From Vibrio navarrensis (lineage in GTDB: Bacteria > Pseudomonadota > Gammaproteobacteria > Enterobacterales > Vibrionaceae): 64,000 nucleotides of DNA. Below are positions 52,146 through 63,000 of this stretch, one piece after another. Under the pieces are notes generated by a model that ran no database searches, was not told where the DNA came from, and saw nothing but the letters and a program-made list of their open reading frames with translations. Location: NCBI RefSeq assembly GCF_000764325.1, contig NZ_JMCG01000002.1, positions 992,001 to 1,056,000 on the forward strand, given 5' to 3'. The translations under genes were made by a program, and so were the position numbers. Numbering within the stretch: the first letter of the stretch is position 1; each line of letters begins with the position of its first letter.

Positions 52146-52165
52146 GCCGGAAGCCACATTCCGGC
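52146..52165 (+). other. Hairpin in the prkB 5' leader
   Basis: A perfect 7-bp stem (GCCGGAA / TTCCGGC) with a 6-nt loop lies 19 nt after the prkB -10, so it would fold near the 5' end of the mRNA. There is no T-tract, so it is not a terminator. Confidence 0.6.
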
Positions 52166-52199
52166 CCGACAGGTAAGTACTACAACGACAGGGTTTGTC

Positions 52200-53069
52200 A
52201 TGTCAGCAAAGCATCCAATCATCGCTGTCACTGGTTCATCCGGTGCCGGCACGACGACAACGTCAGAAGCATTTCGCAAAATGTTCAATATGATGTCCAT
52301 CAAGCCAGCTTGGATTGAAGGGGACAGTTTTCACCGTTTCACTCGCCCAGAGATGGACGTTGAGATCCGTAAAGCACGCGAGCAAGGTCGACACATCAGC
52401 TACTTTGGGCCGCAAGCCAACGATTTTCCTGCGCTGTCGGAGTTTTTCCGTCAGTACGGCAAATCGGGCACAGGCGAAGTGCGCCGTTATCTGCACACCT
52501 TTGACGAAGCCGTGCCTTACAACCAAATGCCCGGTACCTTTACACCGTGGCAAAAGCTGCCCGACAACACCGACGTGCTTTTCTATGAAGGTCTGCACGG
52601 TGGAGTAGTTGATGGTGAAGTCAACGTTGCGCAGCACGTGGACTTTTTGATCGGCATGGTGCCGATCGTCAACTTGGAATGGATCCAAAAATACGTGCGC
52701 GATACACGTGATCGCGGTCATTCGCGCGAAGCGGTAATGGATTCGATTGTGCGTTCAATGGACGACTATCTCAACTACATCACCCCGCAATTTTCACGCA
52801 CTCACATTAACTTTCAGCGCGTGCCGACGGTGGATACGTCCAACCCACTCAATGCCAAAGGCATCCCGAGTTTAGATGAGAGTTTTGTGGTGATTCACCT
52901 GCGCGGGATCAAGAACGTCGACTTCCCTTATCTATTAGCGATGATCGACGGCTCCTTTATGTCGCGACACAATACCTTAGTGGTGCCAGGCGGCAAAATG
53001 AGCTTCGCTATGGAACTGATTGTACAGCCCATCCTGCAACAACTGATTGAAACAGGTAAAATTGGCTAA
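52200..53069 (+). CDS. prkB: Phosphoribulokinase family protein PrkB
   Basis: The 289-residue protein matches the bacterial PrkB of E. coli. The P-loop is GSSGAGTTTT, with Thr in place of the usual Lys, a feature shared with E. coli PrkB. Other motifs are EGDSFHRF and FYEGLHGG. No Calvin cycle genes are nearby, so its biological role here is unclear. It lies upstream of crp. Confidence 0.93.
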   Translation: MSAKHPIIAVTGSSGAGTTTTSEAFRKMFNMMSIKPAWIEGDSFHRFTRPEMDVEIRKAREQGRHISYFGPQANDFPALSEFFRQYGKSGTGEVRRYLHTFDEAVPYNQMPGTFTPWQKLPDNTDVLFYEGLHGGVVDGEVNVAQHVDFLIGMVPIVNLEWIQKYVRDTRDRGHSREAVMDSIVRSMDDYLNYITPQFSRTHINFQRVPTVDTSNPLNAKGIPSLDESFVVIHLRGIKNVDFPYLLAMIDGSFMSRHNTLVVPGGKMSFAMELIVQPILQQLIETGKIG

Positions 53070-53102
53070 AATTTGAGGCTGGTTCACGCTTACTTTTCAT
53101 AC

Positions 53103-53118
53103 CGTGATCATGTGCACA
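53103..53118. promoter_or_regulatory. Candidate CRP site upstream of crp
   Basis: CGTGA-N6-GCACA matches the CRP consensus TGTGA-N6-TCACA at 8 of 10 conserved positions. It lies 194 bp before the crp ATG. Autoregulation of crp is known in E. coli; here it is inference. Confidence 0.5.
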
Positions 53119-53311
53119 ATTTTGCGTAGAAAATCCCATTCTCGACACGATTAAAATCAAGAAATCGTTTTCGAAAAAGGATACTATTTCAAACCGAAAC
53201 ACAAGATAGCTTGCAGCATCAATCAAGAGCTCTTATTCTAGCAAGTCAATAACAAGGCTTGGCTAAAGTATGGATAGCGGCAAGCGTACCCTGCAGAGGA
53301 AGTGAGATATT

Positions 53312-53944
53312 ATGGTTCTAGGTAAACCTCAAACCGACCCAACACTAGAGTGGTTTCTTTCACACTGTCACATTCATAAGTACCCATCAAAAAGCACGCT
53401 GATCCACGCGGGCGAAAAAGCAGAAACTTTGTACTACATCGTAAAAGGTTCTGTTGCTGTGCTTATCAAAGATGAAGAAGGTAAAGAAATGATTCTTTCT
53501 TACCTGAACCAAGGTGACTTTATCGGTGAGCTAGGCTTGTTTGAAGAAGGCCAAGAGCGTACTGCTTGGGTTCGTGCAAAATCTCCTTGTGAAGTGGCTG
53601 AAATTTCATTCAAGAAATTCCGTCAGTTAATCCAAGTCAACCCAGACATTCTTATGCGCTTGTCGGCGCAGATGGCAAGTCGCCTACAAGTGACCAGCCA
53701 GAAAGTCGGAGACTTGGCGTTCTTGGACGTGACTGGCCGTATCGCTCAGACACTGCTGAACCTAGCAAAACAGCCTGATGCGATGACGCACCCAGATGGC
53801 ATGCAGATCAAGATCACTCGTCAAGAGATTGGTCAGATTGTTGGTTGTTCACGTGAAACCGTTGGCCGCATTCTGAAAATGCTGGAAGAGCAGAACCTGA
53901 TCTCTGCGCACGGCAAAACCATTGTTGTTTACGGGACTCGTTAA
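53312..53944 (+). CDS. crp: cAMP receptor protein
   Basis: CRP is the global regulator that binds cAMP and activates catabolic, competence and virulence genes in vibrios. The 210-residue product has the cAMP pocket ([12 protein letters not shown]), Thr where E. coli has Ser83 (ERTAW), and the [11 protein letters not shown] with the DNA-contacting Arg, Glu and Arg. One Arg of the E. coli MARRLQ stretch is Ser here (MASRLQ). It ends in a strong terminator. Confidence 0.98.
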   Translation: MVLGKPQTDPTLEWFLSHCHIHKYPSKSTLIHAGEKAETLYYIVKGSVAVLIKDEEGKEMILSYLNQGDFIGELGLFEEGQERTAWVRAKSPCEVAEISFKKFRQLIQVNPDILMRLSAQMASRLQVTSQKVGDLAFLDVTGRIAQTLLNLAKQPDAMTHPDGMQIKITRQEIGQIVGCSRETVGRILKMLEEQNLISAHGKTIVVYGTR

Positions 53945-53974
53945 TTTCACGCCAGAAATCGACGTTCAAATTGC

Positions 53975-53999
53975 AAAAAGCCACCCTGGGTGGCTTTTT
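53975..53999. terminator. Bidirectional terminator between crp and the DUF1338 gene
   Basis: An 11-bp perfect stem (AAAAAGCCACC / GGTGGCTTTTT) with a 3-nt loop lies between the two convergent stop codons; T-tracts are present on both strands. Confidence 0.92.
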
Positions 54000-54017
54000 T
54001 TGTTCTCGCGATACGTC

Positions 54018-54809
54018 TTAACCGTTGGTGCTTTCAAAGATCTTGTCTGCCGACGCGGCCACAAAACCCGGGTATAGATCGCCGTTTTCCATTGGGTAGC
54101 GTTTGGCAAACTCGTAAAAACCACCGGGAATGATTTCACTGCCTTCAATAAACTGCACCGCCACTTTGTCCGCCATCGTGGAAGATTGCTCCAGCAGCAC
54201 TTCCGGCGTGCCCTTCACTTCCCCGCCAATTTCATTGATGGTAAAGCCCGCTTGACGTAAGTGATCGTTCACACCTTTCACCGAGTCAAATGCTTTGAGC
54301 TGATTGACGCTGACCGTAAAGTGGTTCGCGCCGTAACCATGCGCCGCCAACCAAGAGGCGTATTCACTCTCTTTTGCCAGCGTTTGATAGTCCGCAAAGC
54401 TCAACTCCCACAAGCGACCAGCGTAAAGGAACTCGTAGCCTTGCAATTGGCTCGCATCCACTTGGGCAACCAGCTTTTTCACAATCGCTTGCAACGCCTC
54501 TGAGCATTCATCGATTTTCAGCGCACTGATAAAGACTTTAGGCTGAGTCGGATCAGGATGCTCAAAATGTTTGGCCACTAGTTTTTTGCTTTCAAACAGA
54601 TAGTCGCCACACGCTTTGTAGCCTAATTCGATAAACGGCTTCGCCAGCGTTTCAATGCCCAGCGGCTCAACGTTAAACGTTCGTAGCGCAATATGGTCGT
54701 TGATCAGGGCTTCATCTTCTTGCAATAGTTGATGCACTTTTGCCGCGGAAGGACACAGGCGTTGAATATAGTCGTTCCATAGCGATTCAAATAACACAGC
54801 TGGCGTCAT
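54018..54809 (-). CDS. DUF1338 protein, related to 2-oxoadipate dioxygenase/decarboxylase
   Basis: The 263-residue protein matches DUF1338: the metal-site NDHIALRTF, a second His in YGANHFTVSVN and a Glu-bearing IIPGGFYEF segment. Members of this family in Pseudomonas (HglS/YdcJ) convert 2-oxoadipate to 2-hydroxyglutarate in lysine catabolism. The substrate here is unknown. It lies beyond astD on the same strand, at a 180-bp distance, so it may belong to the arginine catabolic cluster. Confidence 0.8.
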   Translation of the reverse strand: MTPAVLFESLWNDYIQRLCPSAAKVHQLLQEDEALINDHIALRTFNVEPLGIETLAKPFIELGYKACGDYLFESKKLVAKHFEHPDPTQPKVFISALKIDECSEALQAIVKKLVAQVDASQLQGYEFLYAGRLWELSFADYQTLAKESEYASWLAAHGYGANHFTVSVNQLKAFDSVKGVNDHLRQAGFTINEIGGEVKGTPEVLLEQSSTMADKVAVQFIEGSEIIPGGFYEFAKRYPMENGDLYPGFVAASADKIFESTNG

Positions 54810-54989
54810 AACGCCTCCTTGTTGTATCAGTTCACATTATCAGAGTATTGGGAGTGGACTGCGGCGGTGAGTGCAGAAATCACCGCCGCAATCCTCAACC
54901 TGTGACGTTCATTGTTTGAAAGCAAACAAGCCTGCGCGACTCATGGCTCGAAGCGGCGCAGGTCAGAGAGCTAAAGGCCGTTATCGTTA

Positions 54990-56447
54990 TTAAAGTTCAA
55001 CACCCGGGCTGAGCGTGGCGGGTAGTTCCGTTTGCGCCCCTTCCATTGATGCCATTGGGTACGCGCAATAATCGGCGGCATAGTAAGCACTCGGACGTAA
55101 GTTGCCCGACGCGCCCGGTCCGCCAAATGGCGCATCACCACTAGCCCCTGTCAGTTGGCGGTTGCGATTAACAATGCCAGCACGGATATGATCAACAAAA
55201 TACGCCCACTCGTTATCGTCGGTCGAGACTAAGCCAGCCGACAAACCAAAGCGGGTGTCATTCGCCAGCTCAACCGCGCGCTCGAGGCCTTGATAGCGCA
55301 CCACTTGCAGCAGTGGTCCAAAGTACTCTTCATCAGGCAAAACCGCGATATGAGTGACATCAATAATCCCCGGTGAAACAAAGGCGGCCTCGCCCGCTTT
55401 AGCTTCAATCAGGCTTTCGCCGCCGAGCGACTGTAGATTGGCCTGCGCGTCTAAGATAAAGCGCGCGGCCGCCTCAGAAATTTGTGGTCCCATAAAAGGC
55501 GCAGGTTCGGCAAACGGCTGGTCGACTTTAAGCTTTTGCACTGCTTCCACCAGACGAGTGATGAGTGCGTCGCCTTTTTCTCCTAGCGGCACATACAAAC
55601 GGCGTGCACAAGTACAGCGCTGACCAGCGCTTATAAAGGCCGATTGAATGATGGTGTAAACCGTCGCCTCAAGATCGCCGTACTGCTCTGAAATCACCAT
55701 CGGGTTGTTGCCGCCCATTTCCAGTGCCAGCATTTTGCCGGGTTGACCAGCAAACTGACGATGAAGCAGATGACCCGTGTTGGCGCTGCCAGTAAACAGC
55801 AAGCCGTCGATGCCTTTGGACTGCGACAAGGCAATCCCAGTCTCTTTACCACCTTGTACCAGGTTTAGCACGCCACTTGGCAGACCCGCTTCTTGCCACA
55901 GTTTCATCGCAAGCTCTCCCGTCCAAGGCGTTTGCTCGGACGGTTTAAACACCACGGTATTACCAGCTAACAACGCAGGCACAATGTGACCGTTTGGTAA
56001 GTGCGCTGGGAAGTTATATGGGCCAAAGACCGCCATCACACCCAGTGGGCGGTGACGCAACACAATTTGGTTGCCCGCCGCTTCTTTTTGCGACTCGCCA
56101 GTGCGTTCATGATAAGCGCGGATCGAAATGGCAATTTTGCCTGCCATCGCCGCCGCTTCGGTACGCGTCTCCCACAGCGGTTTGCCAGTCTCTTTGGCGA
56201 TCACTTGAGCAATCTCTTCGCTGCGCGCTTTGACACGCTCGGCAAAGGCCAGCACGTAGGCTTCGCGCTCAGCAAACGTGAGCTTCTTCCAGCTCAGAAA
56301 GGCGTGACGCGCCGCTTTCACCGCTTGCTCGACTTGCGGCTCAGTGGCCCCTTTGCCACGCCAAACCACTTGGTTGTCATAAGGCGACAAGGAGGTGAAC
56401 TCTTCGCCTTGCCCTTCTATCCATTCACCTGCAATCCACTGTGTCAT
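54990..56447 (-). CDS. astD: Succinylglutamate semialdehyde dehydrogenase
   Basis: AstD oxidises N-succinylglutamate semialdehyde with NAD in the arginine succinyltransferase pathway. From ATG 56447 the product has 485 residues, with the catalytic Cys in [10 protein letters not shown], the general-base Glu in [10 protein letters not shown] and [13 protein letters not shown]. The frame is open to 56465, but an AAGGGA site precedes ATG 56447. It follows astA by 17 bp. Confidence 0.95.
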   Translation of the reverse strand: MTQWIAGEWIEGQGEEFTSLSPYDNQVVWRGKGATEPQVEQAVKAARHAFLSWKKLTFAEREAYVLAFAERVKARSEEIAQVIAKETGKPLWETRTEAAAMAGKIAISIRAYHERTGESQKEAAGNQIVLRHRPLGVMAVFGPYNFPAHLPNGHIVPALLAGNTVVFKPSEQTPWTGELAMKLWQEAGLPSGVLNLVQGGKETGIALSQSKGIDGLLFTGSANTGHLLHRQFAGQPGKMLALEMGGNNPMVISEQYGDLEATVYTIIQSAFISAGQRCTCARRLYVPLGEKGDALITRLVEAVQKLKVDQPFAEPAPFMGPQISEAAARFILDAQANLQSLGGESLIEAKAGEAAFVSPGIIDVTHIAVLPDEEYFGPLLQVVRYQGLERAVELANDTRFGLSAGLVSTDDNEWAYFVDHIRAGIVNRNRQLTGASGDAPFGGPGASGNLRPSAYYAADYCAYPMASMEGAQTELPATLSPGVEL

Positions 56448-56464
56448 CGTCTTTCCCTTAATCA

Positions 56465-57484
56465 TTACTGCGCTAGCATGCGTACGTATTCGCCATCTTC
56501 CACCATCAGAGCCTGGGCCACTTTCGGTGACAAAATCACACTGGACGAGGCTTGGTCATAGGCAGCTTTGGCTGCCGTGGCGCGGAAGTTTTCAAATGAG
56601 GTATTGGCTATTAAAAAGTCTTGCGAGCTGGAGTGCTCCGCAACGCGCACTTTCGCTCGCACTGAGTGGCGTACCGATTCAATATTACGCAGGTCACACT
56701 CCACCGTGGGGCCGCCATCAAAGATGTCAACGTAGCCACGGCTGGTAAAGCCTTCTTTCTCAAGCAGCTTGAGCGCTGGACGAGTATTTTCATGCACCAC
56801 GCCGATCACCGCTTGCGCTTCTGGGCTCAGCAGGTTGATGTAAATCGGCAGCTTAGGCATCAAATCGGCGATGAAGCCTTTTTTGCCGATACCAGTGAGG
56901 TAATCCGCCATGGTGAAATCGATGGAGAAGAAATGGTCCTGAAGCCATTGCCAGAATGGCGAGTTGCCATTGGCATCCGACACACCACGCATCTCGGCGA
57001 AAATGGTTTTCGAGAAGCGATGCGGATGTTCGGCCATCATCAAAAAGCGGCATTTCGACATCAAGCGACCGTTGAGCCCTTCACGGAATTTTTCCCGCAA
57101 GAACAAGGTACAAATTTCACTACAACCGGTGTAGTTGTTGCCAAAAGTGAGCAGCTTCACCACATTGTTGACGCCAAGTTTCGGCGAAGAATGGACAATT
57201 TTGCTGATGTGGTACGAGTAAAAAGGCACGTCCCAGCCAATCGCCGCTTCAATACCTGTGGTCCCGGCGACTTCCCCGCTTTCGGCATCAAAGCCGACCA
57301 TCAGGTAGCCTTCATCGCCCGGCTCACAAACGTCAGGTTTGGCAAAGCTGTATTCAGAGTGTGTAATTCGATTGGTTAACAGTTCTTCATTAACCGGCAG
57401 AGATGTGAATCCGTGTCCCGATTCCACTGCACAGGTGTGCAGCGCGTCATAGTCCGACATTGCAATAGGGCGAACAACTAGCAT
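56465..57484 (-). CDS. astA: Arginine N-succinyltransferase
   Basis: AstA adds succinyl-CoA to arginine, the first step of the AST pathway. From ATG 57484 the product has 339 residues ([20 protein letters not shown]). GGAGGGA precedes the start by 5 nt; seven further upstream codons in the frame are not needed. It follows argD by 99 bp, with a strong hairpin in the gap. Confidence 0.95.
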   Translation of the reverse strand: MLVVRPIAMSDYDALHTCAVESGHGFTSLPVNEELLTNRITHSEYSFAKPDVCEPGDEGYLMVGFDAESGEVAGTTGIEAAIGWDVPFYSYHISKIVHSSPKLGVNNVVKLLTFGNNYTGCSEICTLFLREKFREGLNGRLMSKCRFLMMAEHPHRFSKTIFAEMRGVSDANGNSPFWQWLQDHFFSIDFTMADYLTGIGKKGFIADLMPKLPIYINLLSPEAQAVIGVVHENTRPALKLLEKEGFTSRGYVDIFDGGPTVECDLRNIESVRHSVRAKVRVAEHSSSQDFLIANTSFENFRATAAKAAYDQASSSVILSPKVAQALMVEDGEYVRMLAQ

Positions 57485-57540
57485 CAATACTCCCTCCAGA
57501 TGCATAGAAGGCCCTAGGTGTACTACCTAGGAAGTGATGT

Positions 57541-57570
57541 AGACGCCCGCCGCTTCCTGGGCAGGCGTCT
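57541..57570 (-). other. Intercistronic hairpin between argD and astA
   Basis: An 11-bp stem (AGACGCCTGCC pairing with GGCGGGCGTCT through one G-U) closes an 8-nt loop between argD and astA on the minus strand. No T-tract follows. A second palindrome, CCTAGG...CCTAGG, lies about 20 bp away. Confidence 0.65.
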
Positions 57571-57583
57571 GTTTGAGAGGCGT

Positions 57584-58795
57584 TTAAACCAGAGTGGCGA
57601 TTGCTTTATCCAGTTTCGCCAAGCCTTCTTCTATTTCTTGTTTGGTGATCACCAGTGATGGGGTTAAGCGCACCACGTTCATGCCCGCCACCAGCACCAG
57701 CAGTCCCTCTTTACCTGCAGCGACCAGAATATCGCGTGCGCGGCCTTGCCACTCTTGATTGAGCGCCGCGCCGAGCAACAAGCCTTTGCCACGGATTTCA
57801 GAGAAAATCTGATATTTATCGTTAATTTTGCTTAGCCCTTCACGAAACAGTGCTTCACGCTCTTTCACGCCTTGCAAGGTTTCTGGCTTGGAGACTTCTG
57901 ACACCACCGCTTCCGCGACCGCACAAGCGAGCGGGTTACCACCGTAAGTCGAACCGTGCGTGCCCACTTTCATGTGCGCGGCCAGTTTTTCTGTCGTCAG
58001 CATCGCACCAATTGGGAAGCCGCCACCGAGTGATTTGGCGGTGCTGAGAATATCAGGCGTCACACCAAGGCCTTGATAAGCATAAAAATCACCTGTACGT
58101 CCGTTGCCCGTTTGCACTTCATCAAAAATCAACAGGGCATTGTGCTTGTCGCACAGCTCGCGCACGGTTTGCACAAACTCAGGCGTCGGTGGCACGATAC
58201 CGCCTTCACCTTGCAGTGGCTCCATCATGACCGCACACGTGCGATCGGAAATGTGCGCTTGCAAGGCATCGATATCGTTGTAAGGCAGATGCGTCACATC
58301 GCCGGGTTTTGGACCGAAACCATCTGAGTAAGCCGCTTGACCACCGACGGTAACAGTAAAGAAAGTACGTCCGTGGAAACCTTGTTTAAAAGCGATGATT
58401 TCAGATTTTTCCGCACCGTAAACGTCCGCGGCGTAACGACGAGCCAGTTTCAGCGCCGCTTCGTTCGCTTCCGCACCCGAGTTGGCAAAGAAGACGCGCT
58501 CGGCAAAGCTCACTTCGGTCAGTTTTTTCGCCAGTCGCAATGCGGGCTCGTTGGTCATGACATTGCTTAAATGCCACAGTTTACCCGCTTGCTCAGTCAG
58601 CGCTTTGACCATAACAGGATGACAGTGGCCCAGACAACTCACCGCGATTCCGCCCGCGAAATCGATGTATTCCTTGCCGTTTTGATCCCAAATACGTGAA
58701 CCTTCACCTTTCACTGGGATCATCTCCATTGGGTTGTAGCAAGGCACCATCACCTCATCAAACAAACCACGATCTACTTTCATTTCCACTGTCAT
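57584..58795 (-). CDS. argD: Acetylornithine/succinylornithine aminotransferase
   Basis: This PLP enzyme acts in arginine synthesis (ArgD) or, as AstC, in the succinylarginine pathway. The 403-residue protein has the PLP lysine in [34 protein letters not shown] and [13 protein letters not shown]. The gene before astA is called argD in V. cholerae; sequence alone does not separate the two roles, and one enzyme may serve both. It has its own promoter. Confidence 0.92.
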   Translation of the reverse strand: MTVEMKVDRGLFDEVMVPCYNPMEMIPVKGEGSRIWDQNGKEYIDFAGGIAVSCLGHCHPVMVKALTEQAGKLWHLSNVMTNEPALRLAKKLTEVSFAERVFFANSGAEANEAALKLARRYAADVYGAEKSEIIAFKQGFHGRTFFTVTVGGQAAYSDGFGPKPGDVTHLPYNDIDALQAHISDRTCAVMMEPLQGEGGIVPPTPEFVQTVRELCDKHNALLIFDEVQTGNGRTGDFYAYQGLGVTPDILSTAKSLGGGFPIGAMLTTEKLAAHMKVGTHGSTYGGNPLACAVAEAVVSEVSKPETLQGVKEREALFREGLSKINDKYQIFSEIRGKGLLLGAALNQEWQGRARDILVAAGKEGLLVLVAGMNVVRLTPSLVITKQEIEEGLAKLDKAIATLV

Positions 58796-59161
58796 TGCAC
58801 ATTCCTTCTTGATACCGCACGCCTAGCAGAGAGCGAATCCAACCGACTGTGACTGGCCGGCAAATATTGTTTTGCATTTAAGCTGATGCGGCATTGTATT
58901 TACAATTAATTAACGAATTCAATAGTGAAATATTCTTTTTACAGCCCGGAGCAATACCCAATAGTCACTATTCATGATTATTTATGCATCATGTTCCGCA
59001 AATTATGAAGCATTTTTTTAATCGATCAACAAATCACTTGGCTTAATGGCAAAATGGAAAGGGGAAAGCAAAAAGTGGCGAATAGTTTTGCACTTCGCCT
59101 TGGCTGAAAAAAAGATGAAGAAAATGTTAAGAATGGTGATCAAGATCAGGGTTACGCGCGC
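58796..59161. other. Gap between pabA and argD
   Basis: This 366-bp AT-rich gap holds the argD promoter. I see no convincing small gene. An AT-rich block (58970-59005) has imperfect ARG-box-like half-sites, not strong enough to call. Confidence 0.5.
58893..58922 (-). promoter_or_regulatory. Candidate argD promoter
   Basis: On the minus strand TTGAAT and TACAAT are separated by 18 bp, ending about 98 bp before the argD start. Confidence 0.6.
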
Positions 59162-59740
59162 TCAACGAGCGAGGAAATTGGCCAGCAACGCGTGCCCTTG
59201 CTCGGTTTTGATCGACTCAGGATGAAACTGCACAGCGTCAATCGGCAGCGTTTTGTGCTGATAGCCCATGATTTCGTCGATACTGCCATCCGCCAGCGTC
59301 GTCCAAGCGGTGAGTTCGAAGTCGGCAGGTAAGGTGTCATTTTTGACCACCAGCGAATGGTAGCGGGTGACGGTGAGTGGGTTGTTCAAGCCGCGAAAAA
59401 CACTTTTCCCATTGTGCTCAATGGCTGAGGTTTTACCATGCATTACTTGCCGTGCGCGTACCACTTCCCCACCAAAGGCTTGGGCAATCGCCTGATGGCC
59501 AAGACAGACGCCGAGGATCGGCAGTTTACCCGCAAAGTGGGCGATCGCCGCTAAAGAGATCCCCGCCTCATTAGGCGTACATGGCCCGGGGGAGATCACC
59601 AGATGGGTCGGCTGAAGACGCTCGATCCCGGCAATATCGATCTCATCATTCCGCACCACGTGCACATCAGCACCCAGTTCACAGAAATACTGGTAGAGGT
59701 TGTATGTAAACGAGTCGTAGTTGTCGATGATCAGCAGCAT
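59162..59740 (-). CDS. pabA: Aminodeoxychorismate synthase glutamine amidotransferase component
   Basis: PabA supplies ammonia from glutamine to PabB for p-aminobenzoate and folate synthesis. The 192-residue class I amidotransferase has [10 protein letters not shown], the nucleophile Cys79 in GVCLGHQ and the His173/Glu175 pair (HPES). It is very similar to TrpG; the location next to argD follows the pabA order of E. coli and V. cholerae. No pabB is in this window. Confidence 0.93.
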   Translation of the reverse strand: MLLIIDNYDSFTYNLYQYFCELGADVHVVRNDEIDIAGIERLQPTHLVISPGPCTPNEAGISLAAIAHFAGKLPILGVCLGHQAIAQAFGGEVVRARQVMHGKTSAIEHNGKSVFRGLNNPLTVTRYHSLVVKNDTLPADFELTAWTTLADGSIDEIMGYQHKTLPIDAVQFHPESIKTEQGHALLANFLAR

Positions 59741-59977
59741 AAATTTGTCTTAGCCTAGCGATGAAAACCTTAGCATTCTACGAATCCGGCTTACAGATTC
59801 AATCAATAACGTGCTTTGTGTTCAAAGAATCTAAGTCACCTCAACTCCGGAGAAGAGATTAAGATGGCAGGTGCGAAGCCTATATAGGGATGTCTAAGGC
59901 ACTCTAGATAAAACTTTCCGGTGATAGAGGTTATTTGCAGCAAAGCATTAACAAGTGGTTTGCCAGCTTTGCTGAAC
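59741..59977. other. Gap between the nuclease terminator and pabA
   Basis: About 240 bp that should hold the leftward pabA promoter; I recognise no clear one. A 33-codon frame on the plus strand (from 59761) lacks a ribosome site and is not called. Confidence 0.4.
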
Positions 59978-60017
59978 AAACAACAAAGCCTAGCAAGGTG
60001 CTAGGCTTTGGTTGTTT
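59978..60017 (-). terminator. Terminator of the xds nuclease gene
   Basis: An 11-bp perfect stem (CAAAGCCTAGC / GCTAGGCTTTG) extends by 6 bp through a bulge (AAACAA / TTGTTT) and is followed by T-rich sequence on the minus strand, 15 nt after the stop. Confidence 0.85.
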
Positions 60018-60031
60018 TCGTCGTCCGTTAT

Positions 60032-63000
60032 TTATTGTTTACGGCGGCGTAACCAGCCAAATGTCAGCAGTGACAGCAAGCCAAATCCACCGAGTGAACC
60101 GCCACCACCGGTACCATCATAGCTAGGAACGGCAATTTTACCGACTCCGATACCATCTTTACTGGCGACTTGAATCAATAACTGCTTGCTCGAACCAGGT
60201 ACTTGTGACCAAGCAGCCTGAGTGTCCGATGCTTTTTCTGCTGCAGTTGCTACTTCAGCAACCTCTTCACGCATCAAATGCATCTGCAGCGTGTATTCAC
60301 CACGAGGTAAATTCACCACATTAAAATTGACGGTTTGTAATCCATCTTTTTGTAACGTAACTACAGGGATCTGAGGCTTGTCATTTGATTTCAAGCCATT
60401 AGTGATCACTAGATAAGCCTTGTCGCCTTTTTTAGCATCTGCATTCACAACAAAAGGAATGTCTACACGACTACTATCGACGACAAATCGCACAGGATTC
60501 ACTCCAGATTCTGCGTATTTATAAGATAAGGCCATCAGTACTGGATCGTGATCCGAAGAACGGTATGCCGTCACTGATGGATTTGAGTAATCGTCGTCTG
60601 TTTTGTGGAACTTACCTGGATTGGCACCAGCATATCGTTTTTGATAATCAAATAACGGCATTTCAGAGCTGTTGATGTTCCAGTCAATCGCATCCACTAC
60701 TCGCGATGTCAAACTAGGGCTAACCAACATATGGTCTAATGACCCCACTTCATCATTGTATGAATAGCTCCAACTTGGCTGGCGACCATGTTTCTCATCC
60801 ATCATATGCACAGCATGAACGTAACCAAAACTGCGCTTAATTTCAGCACCGTTAGGACCAAACTGAGGTTGATTGCCAATCCAAGTGTCTCTTGCGGCAA
60901 GTAGTGGTTTACCGGTTGGATTACTGGTTAACACTAACATAGGATCTTCTTTAGCATAAGCATTGAGATCGCCCATGATAATACGGTCATTCTTGGGATA
61001 ACGTTTCTCAAGCTGCTCACCTAATTGCACCGCCCCTGCCACACGGAAGTGTTCACAGTTACCTTGTTTATCGGCATCGATGATCGCATTCTTGCTATCT
61101 ACATTTTGATAATCTTCCCAACAAGCAGAGCCTTTAGACTTCAGATGGTTGACTGAAACCGTCAGCTTTTTGCCGGTATTGTGCACCAAAAATGTACCCG
61201 TTAATGAATCTCGCTGAAACGCACGTCCACTCCCTAGCAACTCACCTTTACTATTGGTGAGTACATTGCCATCGGCATCTGTGATGGCGGGCGCTTCTTG
61301 ACGTGGTAAAGGAATAATATCCACTTCTTCCAAAGTCACCTTACTTGGGCGATAAATCAATCCCGTAGTAATCGCGTCTGACCCAATAGTGTCGTCAGAG
61401 GTGATCAACTTATCACCATTTGCATCGATTGCCACAAAGGTATAGCGATTACCGACGTATTTAGCTGTATGTCGTTGTGAATAACGATCTTCGGTGTATT
61501 TCTCGTTTAGCGCATCAACCAACTCTTTGATCGCACCATAATGGCCAAAGCCATTGTTTTCCATTTCCATCAAACCGACGATATCAGCATTCATGCCATA
61601 AAGCGCTTCAACCAGTTTCGCTTTTTGTAGTTCAAACTCGACTTGGCTTTCTGCGCCACGGTTTAAACCATGTTTATTGTAATCACCTCTAAATGGCGAG
61701 TTAAAAAAGTTCAAGACGTTCTTGGAGCCCAAGCGCAAAACAAACTCATCTGCTGCCACATTGGTTTTTAGCGATGGAGCGCCCTGACGCGCACTGTTGT
61801 TCGGTTTAAAGTTTGCTTTCGTTACGTTAAATTCCGCACTTGATGGCACAATCAAACGATATTCATCATAGCTATAATCCAAAACCCCTTTCATATTAAC
61901 GACACTATCGTTAATGCGAATAGAATTAGCATTCGGATCGCTATTCCAAGCTGGGAAGTAGGGAATTTCTCCGTCCTTAGCCTTGATATCGCTTTCCACA
62001 TAGACTCGACGATCTTGATTGTCACGCATCGCGGCTTTCGATTCGTCGGAACCAGCTGGCACTAACTGATTGGGGTGCATATTCGGTCTTTCATAGGCCA
62101 GAACCATATTGTTACGGTTGACAGGGGCATATTCAAAGCTAAAGGTGCGACTCACCCTCATGTTCTGTTTACCGTCTAGCTCGGGATTCATATCTTCCGG
62201 AAGTGTGACCAGCATCCCTTCATAACGCTCCAAGGTCGCTCGGAATAAAAGCGTGCCGTTCTCAGTATCCAGCTCAGGCATAACGACAATTGGCGTTGGC
62301 GCAATATTCGTCACCACCGAATCCATCACTTGGAATTTATTGACGGTGGTTTTAAGCTGAGTACGGCCATATGACTCTTCCACTTTGCCTTTAAAGCAGA
62401 GCGTTTGGCCAACATGTTCTGTTTTTGCACCATCGAAAGGAACAAACAGACCATCTGACGTTTTGGGATTGCCATCGCCGTCTTTATCTTGGATATAATA
62501 GCCTTTGGTCAGGCCAGTGGTTGCTGCAACCACCACACCTTGAACAAAATACTCGTCATCACTAATAAATTGACGATTTGCAACATCGACCATTGGTGAA
62601 TGCCAGCTATCACCCTGAATCTCATAAGTCGGTGTCAGTGTCGCATTATCACACACCCCAACTTCTGGCTTAGGTGGAGTCACTTCCCCCGATAGCCCTG
62701 TGCCTAAACCCGCCGGAGAATCAACCGGAGAGACGCTCCAATTGGCAGCAATAAAAGTTGGGCTAGGCTGTGAAGCACTGCCTGTGCTGCGTACGAACGT
62801 TTTTCTAAAGCCCCAGCCTGTGGTATTACCTGATACGGTTTTTTCACCAACAATATCGTGCGTTTTTTGTCGAATGGCATCACGTTCATCATTACCATCG
62901 ATATAACAAGTTTTTTCAGCGTCGCACTTGGCTTCGATGTCATGAGCGATAAACACCGCATCATCGCCGTTAAAAACAAACCCTGCTATCTTGGTTTGAA

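Noticed and set aside
58965-59010. ARG boxes upstream of argD
   Set aside because: The AT-rich half-sites match the ArgR consensus in only one arm each, too weak to call.
59761-59862. A 33-codon frame on the plus strand upstream of the nuclease terminator
   Set aside because: There is no ribosome site, no hydrophobic segment and no recognisable pattern.
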